DNA from: Kaistia algarum
GTDB lineage: Bacteria > Pseudomonadota > Alphaproteobacteria > Rhizobiales > Kaistiaceae
Assembly (NCBI RefSeq): GCF_026343945.1
Contig: NZ_JAPKNJ010000001.1
Coordinates: 62,001-126,000, forward strand
Reading direction: 5' to 3'
DNA: 64,000 bases
Of the stretch, positions 45,773 through 56,227 are shown piece by piece. Below the pieces are notes generated by a model. The model saw only the letters and a program-made list of their open reading frames with translations, was not told the origin of the DNA and ran no database searches. The position numbers were made by a program, and so were the translations under genes. The first letter of the stretch is position 1; the number at the start of each line of letters is the position of its first letter.

Positions 45773-45914
45773 CAGCGGGTTCCCTGTGCATGAAATAGGG
45801 CGGCGGTGCCCCGCAATCGCCCTTCTTCCATGCGAAGAGCTATCGTCGATCACGAGCAATGTCATGCAGGAATCGGTTAGTGTCGCAGCCATGGTCGCAC
45901 CGCATCAAAGGTTC

Positions 45915-47036
45915 ATGAATCCCATCGCTCAAGCCGAAGCCGCCGGTCCCGCTGATTCCAGTCGCCTGACCATCGATCTCGGCGCGTTGGTCGGCAATTG
46001 GCGCCATCTCGCCCGCCTCGCCGGGCAGGCCGAGACGGCGGCCGCCGTGAAGGGCGACGCCTATGGCATGGGGCTGGAGCCGACGGGAACCGCGCTGGAG
46101 CGGGCGGGATGCCGCTCGTTCTTCGTCGCCCTGCCCTCGGAAGGCCTGCGGCTGCGCCGCATCCTGCCGCGCGCGGCGATCTATGTGCTGAGCGGGCTGA
46201 CGGCCGGCAACGCGCCCGCCCTCGCCGCCGCGTCGCTGCGTCCCGTGCTGGGCTCGATCGAGGAATGGCGCGAATGGTCGGCCTATCGCGCCGGTGGCGG
46301 GCGCGGCGAGGCAGCGCTCCATATCGATACCGGCATGAACCGCCTCGGGCTCAGCCTCGACGAGGCACGCGATGTCTCCACCGGCGATTGGCGCCGCCAG
46401 GGCTTGACGCTGGTCATCAGCCATCTCGCCTGCGCCGATACACCGGGCCATCCGCTGAACGAGACGCAGCTGAAGCGGTTCCGCGCCGGCGCCGCCCTGT
46501 TCGAGGGACTGCCGGCCTCGCTCGCCAATTCGGCGGGGATCCATCTCGGTGCCCATTATGGCTTCGACCTCGTGCGGCCGGGCATCGCGCTCTATGGCGG
46601 CGCCTTCCAGGCGGGGATGCCGTCCCTCGACGTCGTCGCCAAGGCCGAAGCGCTGGTGCTCCAGGTCCGCGACGTCCCGGCGGGTGAGAGCATCGGCTAT
46701 GGCGCCTCGCAGACGCTGCGCCGCGACAGCCGGATCGCGATCCTCTCGGCGGGCTATGCTGACGGCTATCCGCGCATTGCCGGATCGACCGACGAGCAGC
46801 CGGGCGCCAGCGTCTTCCTGAACGGGCGCCGCGCCCCCCTCGCCGGCCGCCTCTCCATGGATCTGATGGCCGTCGACGTGACCGATGTCCCGAATGTGAA
46901 GCGCGGCGACTGGGCCGAATTGCTGGGTGCCAACATCCCTGTAGACGAAGTCGCCAGTATCGCCGGCACCATCGGCTATGAACTCCTGACCAGCCTCGGC
47001 GGGCGCTATGAGCGCCGCTATGTCGGAGCCGCCTGA
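45915..47036 (+). CDS. alr: Alanine racemase
   Basis: A 373-residue PLP enzyme that interconverts L- and D-alanine for peptidoglycan. The PLP lysine is Lys46 in AAAVKGDAYGMG and the second catalytic base is Tyr262 in SIGYGASQTL. The start is uncertain: ATG at 45915 gives normal length, with ATGs at 45891 and 45864 also in frame. It overlaps radA by one base. Confidence 0.93.
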   Translation: MNPIAQAEAAGPADSSRLTIDLGALVGNWRHLARLAGQAETAAAVKGDAYGMGLEPTGTALERAGCRSFFVALPSEGLRLRRILPRAAIYVLSGLTAGNAPALAAASLRPVLGSIEEWREWSAYRAGGGRGEAALHIDTGMNRLGLSLDEARDVSTGDWRRQGLTLVISHLACADTPGHPLNETQLKRFRAGAALFEGLPASLANSAGIHLGAHYGFDLVRPGIALYGGAFQAGMPSLDVVAKAEALVLQVRDVPAGESIGYGASQTLRRDSRIAILSAGYADGYPRIAGSTDEQPGASVFLNGRRAPLAGRLSMDLMAVDVTDVPNVKRGDWAELLGANIPVDEVASIAGTIGYELLTSLGGRYERRYVGAA

Positions 47037-48481
47037 TGGCGAAGGCCCGAGTCCAGTTCATCTGCCAGAATTGCGGAGCCGTCAGTGCGCGTTGGCAGGG
47101 TCGCTGCGAAGCCTGCGGCGAGTGGAACACCATCGTCGAGGAGAACACGGCGGGCGGCGTCGGCGGCGGCCCAGGACGCGGGCTCGGCAAGGGCCGCGTC
47201 GTCGAATTGCAGCCTTTGTCCGGCGAAAGCGGCGAGGCGCCGCGCATTGCCTCCGGCATCGCCGAGCTCGACCGCGTCACCGGCGGCGGCTTCGTGCGCG
47301 GCTCGGCTCTCCTGGTCGGCGGCGATCCGGGCATCGGCAAGTCGACGCTGCTCCTGCAAGCCTCCGCAGCCTTGGCGCGGCTCGGCAAGCGCGTCGTCTA
47401 TATTTCCGGCGAAGAAGCCATCGCGCAGGTGCGGCTGCGTGCCACCCGCATGGGTGTGGCCAATGCACCGGTCGCGCTCGCGGCCGAGACCAGCGTCGAG
47501 GACATTCTGGCGACGCTCGAATCCGGCCCGGCTCCGGCGCTCGTGATCCTCGATTCGATCCAGACTCTCTGGACCGCCACCGTCGATTCCGCTCCCGGCA
47601 CGGTCACGCAGGTCCGCGCCGCCGCGCAGGCGATGATCCGCTACGCCAAGCAGTCCGGCGCGACGGTGATTCTTGTCGGCCATGTGACGAAGGACGGCCA
47701 GATCGCCGGCCCGCGCGTCGTCGAGCATATGGTCGATGCCGTGCTCTATTTCGAGGGCGAAGGCGGACATCATTTCCGCATCCTGCGGGCCGTGAAAAAC
47801 CGCTTCGGCGCCACGGACGAGATCGGCGTCTTCGAGATGACGGGCTCGGGCCTGCGCGAAGTGCCGAACCCATCCGAGCTTTTCCTCGGCGAGCGCAATG
47901 CCGCCTCGCCTGGCGCCGCCGTCTTCGCCGGCATGGAGGGAACGCGGCCGGTGCTGGTCGAGATCCAGGCCCTCGTCGCCCCCTCCCCGCTCGGGACGCC
48001 CCGCCGGGCCGTGGTCGGATGGGATAGTGGACGGCTCGCCATGGTGCTCGCCGTGCTCGAATCGCATTGCGGCGTGAAGCTCGGCCAGAACGACATCTAT
48101 CTCGCCGTCGCCGGCGGGCTGAAGATCGTCGAGCCGGCGGCCGATCTCGCCGTCGCGGCGGCGCTCGTCTCCTCACTCGCCGGTATTGCTCTGCCGCCGG
48201 ATTGCGTCTATTTCGGCGAGGTGAGCCTTTCGGGCGCCGTGAGGCCGGTTGCACATGCGGTGCAGCGTCTCAAGGAGGCGCAAAAGCTGGGCTTTGGGCG
48301 CGCCATGCTGCCGGCGGCCTCGCTCGACAAGGAAGCCGGCTCAGGCGCCGGACAGACGGGAGTCGACCAATTGGCGTCACTCGTAGCCGCAATTGCGGCT
48401 TCGGGACCGCGCAAAGGCCGACCGGATGGTGCGACGGCCAAGCCGCGCATCGACGAAGCGGATGAAGCCGTGCTTTCCTGA
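47036..48481 (+). CDS. radA: DNA repair protein RadA
   Basis: A 481-residue RadA (Sms). It has an N-terminal zinc finger with Cys10, Cys13, Cys24 and Cys27, a RecA-like ATPase with GGDPGIGKST, the RadA-specific KNRFGAT motif and a C-terminal Lon-like domain. It drives branch migration of recombination intermediates. ATG is shared with the alr stop. The order alr-radA-cvpA-purF is conserved in this order. Confidence 0.95.
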   Translation: MAKARVQFICQNCGAVSARWQGRCEACGEWNTIVEENTAGGVGGGPGRGLGKGRVVELQPLSGESGEAPRIASGIAELDRVTGGGFVRGSALLVGGDPGIGKSTLLLQASAALARLGKRVVYISGEEAIAQVRLRATRMGVANAPVALAAETSVEDILATLESGPAPALVILDSIQTLWTATVDSAPGTVTQVRAAAQAMIRYAKQSGATVILVGHVTKDGQIAGPRVVEHMVDAVLYFEGEGGHHFRILRAVKNRFGATDEIGVFEMTGSGLREVPNPSELFLGERNAASPGAAVFAGMEGTRPVLVEIQALVAPSPLGTPRRAVVGWDSGRLAMVLAVLESHCGVKLGQNDIYLAVAGGLKIVEPAADLAVAAALVSSLAGIALPPDCVYFGEVSLSGAVRPVAHAVQRLKEAQKLGFGRAMLPAASLDKEAGSGAGQTGVDQLASLVAAIAASGPRKGRPDGATAKPRIDEADEAVLS

Positions 48482-48540
48482 CGGCTGGCTACGGTTCTGG
48501 ACCGGGAACTGCCCGGGCCGTTTTGGGGGTCGCAGGAGAC

Positions 48541-49260
48541 ATGTCGGTGACCGTACTCGACGGCGTTGTTCTGGTCGTCGTGCTCCTTTCGGCGATGCTC
48601 GCCATGGTGCGAGGCTTCGTGCGCGAGGTTCTGTCCGTCGCCTCCTGGGCGATCGCGGCGGCTGCAGCCTTCTATCTGTACAAGCCGCTGCTCCCCTATG
48701 TGGCGCCCTATATCTCCAACAAGAACATCGCGATCGTCGCTTCGGCAGCTGGCGTGTTCTTCGTGACCCTTGTGATTGCCAGCTACATCGCGATGAAGAT
48801 CTCCGACTTCGTCGTCGACAGCCGAATCGGCCTGCTCGACCGCACGCTCGGTTTCGTCTTCGGCCTTGCGCGCGGTGTGCTGATCGTCGTCATCGCCTTT
48901 GCCTTTCTGTCGTGGATTCTCTCCGACCATCAGCCGAGCTGGGTGGCGAACGCCCAGAGCGCACCTATATTGAAGCGTCTCGGGGATCGGCTTGTCGCCG
49001 CGCTGCCCGAAGACATCGAAAAGACGATTCAGGACCGTCTGCACGGCGGCAGCGATGAGGCGGCCCCGCCGGCTGCCGATTCGCCCGACAATGCCACGAC
49101 GCTCCCGGCGCCCGCGCCGGGCACCGTACCGCAGGCTCCGAACTATGGTGGGGCCGAACGCAAGGGTCTCGACAGTCTGATCGACAATGGCGATGCACCA
49201 GCCGAAGAGCCGGACGACGCGCCGCAGCAGGGAACGAACGGGAGCCAGCCCAACCCTTGA
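48541..49260 (+). CDS. cvpA: CvpA family membrane protein
   Basis: A 239-residue protein with four membrane helices (about 5-25, 30-55, 62-85, 100-125), then a disordered Asp/Pro-rich tail. The GFVREVLSVASWAIA and LLDRTLGFVFGLARG motifs mark CvpA, named for colicin V production and usually upstream of purF. The ATG at 48541 follows AGGAG. Its role is probably envelope stability. Confidence 0.92.
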   Translation: MSVTVLDGVVLVVVLLSAMLAMVRGFVREVLSVASWAIAAAAAFYLYKPLLPYVAPYISNKNIAIVASAAGVFFVTLVIASYIAMKISDFVVDSRIGLLDRTLGFVFGLARGVLIVVIAFAFLSWILSDHQPSWVANAQSAPILKRLGDRLVAALPEDIEKTIQDRLHGGSDEAAPPAADSPDNATTLPAPAPGTVPQAPNYGGAERKGLDSLIDNGDAPAEEPDDAPQQGTNGSQPNP

Positions 49261-49296
49261 GGTGATCGCCGGTCAGGCGACCCTCCGCCGAGGAAC

Positions 49297-50766
49297 ATGA
49301 TGGACGACTTCTCGATGCTGCCCTTCACGGCCGATGACGACCACCTTCATGAGGAGTGTGGGGTGTTCGGTGTGTTCGGCCATCCGGATGCCGCCGCTCT
49401 GGCGGCACTGGGCCTGCACGCCCTGCAGCATCGCGGCCAGGAGGCAGCTGGCATCGCCGCTCATGATGGCCGCCAGTTTGCGATCGAGCGCCATATTGGC
49501 CTCGTCGGCGACGCCTTTACCCGCAAGGCAGTGATCGACCGGTTACCCGGCGAGCGTGCCATCGGCCATAATCGCTACTCGACGACCGGCGGCGCGGGAC
49601 TGCGCAATGTGCAGCCTTTGTTCGCGGAATTCGCAGGCGGCGGCTTCGCGGTCGCCCACAATGGCAATCTGACCAACGCAGCGACGCTGAAGCGTGAATT
49701 GCAGCGGCGCGGCTCACTATTCCAGTCGACCTCGGACACCGAGACGATCATCCACCTGATCGCAACCAGCAATCACGGTCGACTGCTCGACCGCTTCATC
49801 GACGCGATCCGCCGCATCGAGGGTGCCTATTCGCTGGTCGCGCTCTCCGAGAAGAAGATGATCGGCTGCCGCGATCCGCTCGGCGTCCGGCCGCTGGTGC
49901 TCGGCCTGCTCGACGGCGCTCATATCCTCGCCTCGGAGACCTGCGCGCTCGACATCATCGGCGCAAGCTATGTCCGCGACATCAAGCCGGGCGAAGTCGT
50001 CCTGATCAACGAGGACGGAATCGAGAGCATCTTCCCGTTCGAACAGACCCGCTCGCGCTTCTGCATCTTCGAATATGTCTATTTTGCGCGGCCGGATTCG
50101 GCGGTTGACGGGCGCGGCGTCTATGCCGTGCGCAAGAAGATCGGCGTCGAACTCGCCCGCGAGAGCGGAATTGACGCCGACATTGTCGTTCCCGTACCCG
50201 ATTCGGGTGTTCCCGCCGCGATCGGCTATGCCGAAGCCTCCGGTATCCCATTCGACCTCGGCATCATCCGCAATCACTATGTCGGCCGGACCTTCATCGA
50301 GCCGACCGACGCGATCCGCCATATGGGCGTGAAGCTCAAGCACAATGCCAATTCGGCGATTCTCAGGGGCAAGCGGGTCATCCTAGTGGATGATTCGATC
50401 GTGCGCGGCACCACCTCGATGAAGATCGTGCAGATGGTGCGCGAGGCGGGCGCAGCCGAGGTCCATATGCGGATCGCCAGCCCGCCGACGACTGATTCCT
50501 GCTTCTACGGCGTCGACACGCCGGAGAAATCCAAGCTGATCGCCTCGCAGATGAGCGTCGCCGAGATCGCCAACTATATTCGCGCCGACAGTCTTGCCTT
50601 CATCTCGATCGACGGTCTCTACCGCGCCGTCGGCGAAGCGAAGCGCGATGGATCGGCGCCCCAGTTCTGCGATGCCTGCTTTACCGGAGAATACCCGACC
50701 CGCCTGACCGACTATGAGGAACGCGGCAAGGTCCAGGTCCTGCCGCGCCTCGCCGAGGCGAGCTGA
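49297..50766 (+). CDS. purF: Amidophosphoribosyltransferase
   Basis: A 489-residue enzyme for the first committed step of purine synthesis. The glutaminase nucleophile is Cys21, exposed after removal of a 20-residue propeptide (CGVFGVFG follows). The phosphoribosyltransferase PRPP loop is VILVDDSIVRGTTS. HALQHRGQEAAGI and NGNLTN are also conserved. Linked to cvpA with a 36-base gap. Confidence 0.96.
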   Translation: MMDDFSMLPFTADDDHLHEECGVFGVFGHPDAAALAALGLHALQHRGQEAAGIAAHDGRQFAIERHIGLVGDAFTRKAVIDRLPGERAIGHNRYSTTGGAGLRNVQPLFAEFAGGGFAVAHNGNLTNAATLKRELQRRGSLFQSTSDTETIIHLIATSNHGRLLDRFIDAIRRIEGAYSLVALSEKKMIGCRDPLGVRPLVLGLLDGAHILASETCALDIIGASYVRDIKPGEVVLINEDGIESIFPFEQTRSRFCIFEYVYFARPDSAVDGRGVYAVRKKIGVELARESGIDADIVVPVPDSGVPAAIGYAEASGIPFDLGIIRNHYVGRTFIEPTDAIRHMGVKLKHNANSAILRGKRVILVDDSIVRGTTSMKIVQMVREAGAAEVHMRIASPPTTDSCFYGVDTPEKSKLIASQMSVAEIANYIRADSLAFISIDGLYRAVGEAKRDGSAPQFCDACFTGEYPTRLTDYEERGKVQVLPRLAEAS

Positions 50767-50795
50767 CCCCTTCCCGTCCCGAACGGAATCCCACC

Positions 50796-51536
50796 TTGTC
50801 TCAACCCGATCTTTCCGGCCGCGTCGTCGTCGTCACCGGCGCGTCGCGCGGCATTGGCTGGAACGCCGCGGTGGCGCTCGGCGCCGCTGGCGCGCATGTC
50901 ATCGCCATCGCCCGCACGGTCGGCGCGCTGGAGGAACTCGACGACGCGATCCGCGCCAAGGGCGGCAGCAGCGCGACGCTGGTGCCGCTGGATCTGAAGG
51001 ATCATGACGCGATCGACCGGCTGGGCCTCTCGATCTATGAGCGCTGGGGCAAGCTCGACGGACTGCTGGGCAATGCTGGGCTGCTCGGCCTCATCACGCC
51101 TGTCACCCATCTTGAGCCGAAGGAATGGAACGACGTCTTCGCGCTCAACGTGACGTCGAACTACCGCCTGATCCGCTCGCTCGATCCGCTGCTGCAGCGC
51201 TCCGACGCCGGGCGCGCGCTCTTCCTTACCTCGGGCGCCACTGAGCGCTGCCGCCCGTTCTGGGGGGTCTATTCGGCCTCGAAGGCCGCGCTCGATGCGC
51301 TCGTGCGCACCTATGCGGCCGAGATCGCCTCGACGAATGTCCGCGCCAACCTGCTCGACCCGGGCAAGCTGCGCACGCAGATGCGGGCCAAGGCCGCGCC
51401 CGGCGAGGATCCGATGAGCCTGCCGCATCCGCGCGAAGTCGCCGCCGACATCGTCCGCATGCTCGCGCCGGACTTCACCGACAACGGCACCCGCTTCGAA
51501 TTTGCGAGCGGGACGTTGACGCGGTTTCTGGACTGA
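50796..51536 (+). CDS. Short-chain dehydrogenase/reductase
   Basis: A 246-residue Rossmann-fold oxidoreductase: TGASRGIG near 14-21, GNAG in place of the usual NNAG, a Ser in LTSGATE and catalytic YSASK. The start is TTG at 50796. It lies 29 bases after purF and is probably co-transcribed; this SDR is commonly found behind purF in Hyphomicrobiales. Substrate unknown. Confidence 0.88.
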   Translation: MSQPDLSGRVVVVTGASRGIGWNAAVALGAAGAHVIAIARTVGALEELDDAIRAKGGSSATLVPLDLKDHDAIDRLGLSIYERWGKLDGLLGNAGLLGLITPVTHLEPKEWNDVFALNVTSNYRLIRSLDPLLQRSDAGRALFLTSGATERCRPFWGVYSASKAALDALVRTYAAEIASTNVRANLLDPGKLRTQMRAKAAPGEDPMSLPHPREVAADIVRMLAPDFTDNGTRFEFASGTLTRFLD

Positions 51537-51565
51537 GGCGCGGCTTGCCGGGCGCCGGCCCGGCG

Positions 51566-52921
51566 TCAGAGTGCTCGCAGGAAATACTCGGTTGGCGTCT
51601 TGCCGTGGCCGGTGGCAAAGCGAGCATGTGGCGCATCGGTTGTCCGCTGATTATCCGCAATCATCATCTCGTCGGGGCCGGTCGTTCCGACGACTAGGTA
51701 GACGTGATCTGCGCCCGCTGGAGTCGGATCATTGTCAAAACAGACCCCGACATCGCCCGGGATTTGCTTACCGACGGCAATCTGGCTCCAGCCCCGATCT
51801 TTCAATACCTGGGCCAGCTTCCCTGCACCCCAGATCATCGGCACATCGATGCCGGCCTGATGGAGCAAGGCGCTGAGATGCACCGCACAGCCATTGGTAG
51901 GGTAGCCAGGAAGGCTCGCGGCGGCGGCCTTCCTGGCCGCCTTGAGGCCATCGGCGGTACTGCCTTGACGAATGAGTTCCGGCACATTGGCAGCGTCGAC
52001 GATGCCGGCTGCATGGATATGCGGTACCGCGACCGCCAAGCCGGACGTGGCACCAGTCGTGGCACGCTCAATCAGAAAGGCGCTGCTGACGAAGCCGTCG
52101 GCGACCCCGTCGCCTTCGAGGTCGACCTGCGTCCAGCCCCCGACCTGCCGAAGTGGAAAGACGGTCGTGCCAATTGCCAGTGTGCGGGCGCTGTCGAACT
52201 CGACGCCGGGACCGGCACGAAGACGGAGTCCAGAACGCGCATTTACATGGAGGGCCGGCGGATTCGCCCTATCGGTCGAAGCAAGGGATAGAACAACGAA
52301 GTCGCCAACCTCATGTCCGTCCGCAGCCCTGTCGGGATCACAATCGACACCGGCAATCGAATCCGGCATCGCCTGATCAAGCGTCCATCGACCCGAGGCT
52401 AGGAAGGCCGCGTGGCCTCTCCATCCGGTCGACTGGGAGAGCCAGGCGCGCTGCGCCAGTCCCGCGTCGAGCACCGCTGCGCATGTCGCGCCGCTGCCAT
52501 AGACGCCGACCACGTAGTCGGGCTCACCCGTGCGCCGACAAAGCGCATCGGCAACGCCACGGAAGAAGGGCAGAATGCGCTGGCGAATTTCGCTGGCGCT
52601 GGCGTCAAAATCCACCCCGAAATAGATCGTGGAGCCTCCGGGTTGGCCGATCGTCGAAGCACCATAAGTCCGCGCATATTGCCCGTCCGCCAGGCCGGAG
52701 GCCGCGTCGAAGGCCTCCGCGCGATTGCCAAAGCGCGCTTCATGCACCACCCCGATGCGCAGGCCGGCGCTCACCAGTTGCCCTGCCTCGACCCGAGTCA
52801 AACGCTTCGATGAGCTCACGGTATCTCGCGAATAATACCGAAAGACAGTCCTGATACCCGATGCGGCCAATGCCGTTGCCTTGGCCCCACAGTTCTGGGA
52901 TGCATCAATGATTGACGTCAT
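51566..52921 (-). CDS. DUF1906 glycoside-hydrolase-like + SH3 + papain-like amidase protein
   Basis: A 451-residue three-domain protein. Residues 1-205 match the DUF1906 TIM-barrel family (Asp6 in IIDASQ, HEA at 60-62, FGVDFD with Asp104). Residues 226-286 are a bacterial SH3 domain (NARSGLRLRAGPG, GGWTQV). Residues 335-451 look like an NlpC/CHAP-type amidase with Cys345 (TNGCAVHLS), GDVGVCF, Asp405-His406 (DHVYLVVG) and IADNQ. All three point to peptidoglycan. There is no signal peptide. The start is the ATG at 52921, five bases after GGGAGG. The leader DNA is AT-rich (52995-53035), unlike its neighbours. Confidence 0.78.
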   Translation of the reverse strand: MTSIIDASQNCGAKATALAASGIRTVFRYYSRDTVSSSKRLTRVEAGQLVSAGLRIGVVHEARFGNRAEAFDAASGLADGQYARTYGASTIGQPGGSTIYFGVDFDASASEIRQRILPFFRGVADALCRRTGEPDYVVGVYGSGATCAAVLDAGLAQRAWLSQSTGWRGHAAFLASGRWTLDQAMPDSIAGVDCDPDRAADGHEVGDFVVLSLASTDRANPPALHVNARSGLRLRAGPGVEFDSARTLAIGTTVFPLRQVGGWTQVDLEGDGVADGFVSSAFLIERATTGATSGLAVAVPHIHAAGIVDAANVPELIRQGSTADGLKAARKAAAASLPGYPTNGCAVHLSALLHQAGIDVPMIWGAGKLAQVLKDRGWSQIAVGKQIPGDVGVCFDNDPTPAGADHVYLVVGTTGPDEMMIADNQRTTDAPHARFATGHGKTPTEYFLRAL

Positions 52922-53100
52922 GCGTACCTCCCGCTGCGCCAAACTTCTTCCCGCCAGGTTCGTCCGTATCAGACCCCTGGACAGGCAGTTGGCGACGGGA
53001 ACTACTTTAACACGAGTTTTTTATTTCTATAATCATGGGCTGCAGTTCCGCTCGCGAACTCGCCGGCTGCGATCGGGAGGCATAACGCAGATCTTGCTGA

Positions 53101-54507
53101 CTACCGCTTCTTCGCCTTGTTCTCATAGGGGTTCTCGCCCTTGCGCAAAGTCAGGCGCAGCGGGACGGCCTGGAGATCGAAGGCCTCGCGCAGGCCATTC
53201 AGCAGATAGCGCGTGTAGGATTCCGGCAGCGCTTCCGGCCGGGAGCAGAAGGCGACGAAGGTCGGCGGCCGGGCCTTGGGTTGCGTCATGTAGCGCAGCT
53301 TGACGCGTCGGCCGGAAACGGCTGGCGGCGGATGGTGCTCCAGCGTCGCGGCGAGCCAGCGATTGATCGCCGCCGTCGGAACACGGCGATTCCACAGGCC
53401 GTAGACCCGAAGCAGCTCGGCCATCAGCTTGTCGATACCAGAGCCAGTCAGCCCGGAGAGAGGCACCAGCGGCACGCCGCGCACCTGCGGCAACAGCCGT
53501 TCGGCCATCTCGCGGATCGCCGCCATGGTCTTCTGGCGGTCCTCGATCAGGTCCCATTTATTCAGCGCAATGACGAGCGCCCTGCCCTCGCGCGCGACGA
53601 GATCAGCGATCTGCAGGTCCTGCTTCTCGAAGGGCATGGTGGCGTCGAGCATGAGCACGACAACCTCGGCGAAGCGGATGGCCCTTAGCGTATCGCCGAC
53701 CGAAAGCTTTTCGAGCTTGGTCTCCACACGCGCCTTCTTGCGCATGCCGGCCGTGTCGAAGAGCTTGATCGAGCGATCGCGCCAGACCCAGTCGACCGAG
53801 ATCGAATCGCGCGTGATGCCGGCTTCCGGCCCTGTCAGCAGCCGCTCCTCGCCGAGCATGGTGTTGATCAGGGTCGACTTACCTGCATTGGGCCGTCCGA
53901 CCACCGCGACACGGATCGGCTTGGTCGGATCGATCGGGACTTCGGCTTCGTCATCGTCGCTGAACACGATCTCGGCGGATTCCGCAGCCTCTTCCTCTTC
54001 GGTCTCCGGCTCGATCCGCTCGAAGGGCAGCAGCGCGGCGAAGAGATCCGCCATGCCTTCGCCATGCTCGGCCGAGATGGCGACCGGCTCGCCAAAGCCG
54101 AGGCTATAGGCCTCGAAGACGCCCGCCTCCCCGACCTTGCCTTCGGCTTTGTTGGCGATCAGCACCACCGGCTTGCCGACGCGGCGAAGGACCTCGGCGA
54201 AATGCTCGTCGACCGGCGTGATGCCGGCGCGCGCATCGATCACGAACAAGGCGACGTCGGCTTCGGCGATCGCCGCGTCCGTCTGCATCTGCATCCGGCC
54301 CTCAAGCGAGGCGGGATCCGCCTCTTCGAGACCCGCGGTGTCGATGATGGTGAAGTAGAGATCACCGATCTTGGCCTCGCCTGGCCGACGATCGCGCGTG
54401 ACACCGGGCGTATCGTCGACAAGGGCAATCTTCGAGCCGACAAGGCGGTTGAAGAGGGTCGATTTGCCAACATTGGGGCGGCCAATGATCGCCGCGGTAA
54501 AGCTCAT
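53101..54507 (-). CDS. der: Ribosome biogenesis GTPase Der
   Basis: A 468-residue EngA with two GTPase domains (GRPNVGKST at 9-17 and GRPNAGKST about 210; each with DTAG and NKxD) and a C-terminal KH-like domain ending in a Lys-rich tail. It matures the 50S subunit. The start is the ATG at 54507. An acidic Glu-rich linker (about 175-200) separates the GTPase domains. It is 135 bases behind the YfgM-like gene. Confidence 0.95.
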   Translation of the reverse strand: MSFTAAIIGRPNVGKSTLFNRLVGSKIALVDDTPGVTRDRRPGEAKIGDLYFTIIDTAGLEEADPASLEGRMQMQTDAAIAEADVALFVIDARAGITPVDEHFAEVLRRVGKPVVLIANKAEGKVGEAGVFEAYSLGFGEPVAISAEHGEGMADLFAALLPFERIEPETEEEEAAESAEIVFSDDDEAEVPIDPTKPIRVAVVGRPNAGKSTLINTMLGEERLLTGPEAGITRDSISVDWVWRDRSIKLFDTAGMRKKARVETKLEKLSVGDTLRAIRFAEVVVLMLDATMPFEKQDLQIADLVAREGRALVIALNKWDLIEDRQKTMAAIREMAERLLPQVRGVPLVPLSGLTGSGIDKLMAELLRVYGLWNRRVPTAAINRWLAATLEHHPPPAVSGRRVKLRYMTQPKARPPTFVAFCSRPEALPESYTRYLLNGLREAFDLQAVPLRLTLRKGENPYENKAKKR

Positions 54508-54593
54508 GATGTCGTTTCCGATCCGTCGAGCCGGTGACTGGGCGCTACGCCGAGCCCCGACCCACAAGATGCGCGGCAGGGCCGCAAAAATCA

Positions 54594-54616
54594 AAGCCCG
54601 GGACCTGCCCGGGCTT
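54594..54616 (-). terminator. Terminator after the YfgM-like gene
   Basis: AAGCCCGGG and CCCGGGCTT pair perfectly across ACCTG. On the minus strand the stem is followed by TGATTTTT, giving a T tract (54586-54590 as A on the plus strand). It lies 27 bases after the stop of the 54643-55320 gene and separates it from der. Confidence 0.65.
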
Positions 54617-54642
54617 GTCAGCTCCGCCTTTTGGGCGCTGCG

Positions 54643-55320
54643 TCAGCTTTTCGCCGCGGGTGCCGGCTCGCCGGCCTTGCTCTTGATCAGCTCCAGCATC
54701 AGCTGGACCCGATTCTTCATCGCATCCGATGCCGTCGGGTCGCCGGCGATATCGTTAAAGTAGCCACGCGCGGCCTCGACATCCCCTGCCCGCCAGGCCG
54801 TGAGCCCGAGGATCTCGCGCGACGCATTGCGCCAGGGCCCGCCGGTGGAAGCCAGATCGCCGATGCGGGTCTTCATGGCCGCGAGATCGGCGCTGTCGAC
54901 CAGGAGCAGCGCCGCGCGAAGGCGCGAAAGCGCCTTCAGCAGGGGCGGCGTCGAGGGAGAGGCAGCGAGGTCGTCAAAAGCCTTCACGGCCTCATCGGTC
55001 TTGCCGGCGCCGGCGAGTTCCGAAGCGGAACGCAGCTGGGCGAGAATCGGATAGCCGCCGGTCCCGGTCGTCGAGAGGTCGGCGAGTGCCTTCATGGCGT
55101 CGTCATGCTTGCCGTCATCGGCCAGTTGCAACGCCGCTACAAAGCGGTCTCCGGTCGCGGCGGCTTCGAGCGCGCGCCAATAGACCCAGCCGCGCCAGGC
55201 GGCGGTCGCCAGTACGACGAGGACGGCGGCAGCCAGGAGATAGGGCCCGAAGCGGCGCCACAGCTTCGCCGCCTTCTCCTTGCGAAGATCATCTTCGACT
55301 TCGTGAAAGATGTCGGTCAT
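54643..55320 (-). CDS. YfgM-like TPR protein (SecYEG ancillary subunit family)
   Basis: A 225-residue protein with one N-terminal membrane helix (about 26-44) preceded by EVEDDLRKEKAAKLWRRFGPYL, the start of the YfgM/TPR_21 family, and helical repeats to the end. E. coli YfgM lies next to der and bamB and links the SecYEG translocon to periplasmic chaperones; its placement before der here fits. No bamB is next to it. Confidence 0.85.
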   Translation of the reverse strand: MTDIFHEVEDDLRKEKAAKLWRRFGPYLLAAAVLVVLATAAWRGWVYWRALEAAATGDRFVAALQLADDGKHDDAMKALADLSTTGTGGYPILAQLRSASELAGAGKTDEAVKAFDDLAASPSTPPLLKALSRLRAALLLVDSADLAAMKTRIGDLASTGGPWRNASREILGLTAWRAGDVEAARGYFNDIAGDPTASDAMKNRVQLMLELIKSKAGEPAPAAKS

Positions 55321-55408
55321 CTAGTCCTTCCGGGCCCTCATCAGCGGCGCGCACCATATCGAAGCGCTTCTGCGCTGGCAAATGGCCGTATCCCTGTTTC
55401 GAGGAGGT

Positions 55409-56227
55409 TCACACCTTGGCCTTGTAGACGTTCTCGGCCGTTGGAAAGGCGCGAGCCCGAACATCGCCCGCATAGGCCGAAACCGCCTCCTCGATCAGCC
55501 CAGCAAGGCTACCATAGCGCTTGACGAATTTCGGCACGCGCGGCGAAAGCCCCAGCATGTCCTCCAGGACTAGAATCTGGCCATCGCAGGCCGGCGAGGC
55601 GCCGATGCCTATCGTCGGACAGGCAACCTTTTCCGTGATTTGGCGCCCGAGCGTCTCGACCACACCCTCGACGACCATGGCGAAGGCGCCGGCCTCGTCG
55701 ACAGCGAGAGCATCGGCCAGCACGGCCGCGGCGCTCTCCTCGGTCTTACCCTGAACCTTGAAGCCGCCCATGGTGTTGACCGACTGCGGCGTCAAACCGA
55801 TATGGCCCATTACAGGCACGCCGCGCTCCGCCAGGAAGCGGATGGTCTCGGCCATGCGGCGACCGCCCTCCAGCTTGACCGCGCCGCAGCCGGTTTCCTT
55901 CAATACGCGAGACGCGGTCCGGAACGCCGCCGCCGGGCTCTCTTCATAGGAGCCGAATGGCAGATCAACGACGACGAGGGCATGCTTCGAGCCGCGCATC
56001 ACGGCCCGGCCCTGCAGAACCATCATCTCGACGGTGACCGGAATGGTCGATTCGAGACCATGCATCACCATACCAAGCGAATCGCCCACAAGGATGAAGT
56101 CGACGAATGGATCAATGATTGCGGCAGTATGAGCATGGTAGGACGTCAGCGAGACGATCGGCTCGCCGCCCTTGCGCGCGGCAATATCGGTCGCCGTCAG
56201 CCGGCGGGACTGAACCTCAACGGACAT
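55409..56227 (-). CDS. panB: 3-methyl-2-oxobutanoate hydroxymethyltransferase
   Basis: A 272-residue ketopantoate hydroxymethyltransferase for pantothenate synthesis. It uses 5,10-methylene-THF to hydroxymethylate alpha-ketoisovalerate. Motifs seen: VGDSLGMV, the KLEGG lysine and [14 protein letters not shown] at 56227 follows GGGAG by seven bases; GTG at 56233 is the alternative. No panC is adjacent, which is usual in some members of this order. Confidence 0.94.
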   Translation of the reverse strand: MSVEVQSRRLTATDIAARKGGEPIVSLTSYHAHTAAIIDPFVDFILVGDSLGMVMHGLESTIPVTVEMMVLQGRAVMRGSKHALVVVDLPFGSYEESPAAAFRTASRVLKETGCGAVKLEGGRRMAETIRFLAERGVPVMGHIGLTPQSVNTMGGFKVQGKTEESAAAVLADALAVDEAGAFAMVVEGVVETLGRQITEKVACPTIGIGASPACDGQILVLEDMLGLSPRVPKFVKRYGSLAGLIEEAVSAYAGDVRARAFPTAENVYKAKV

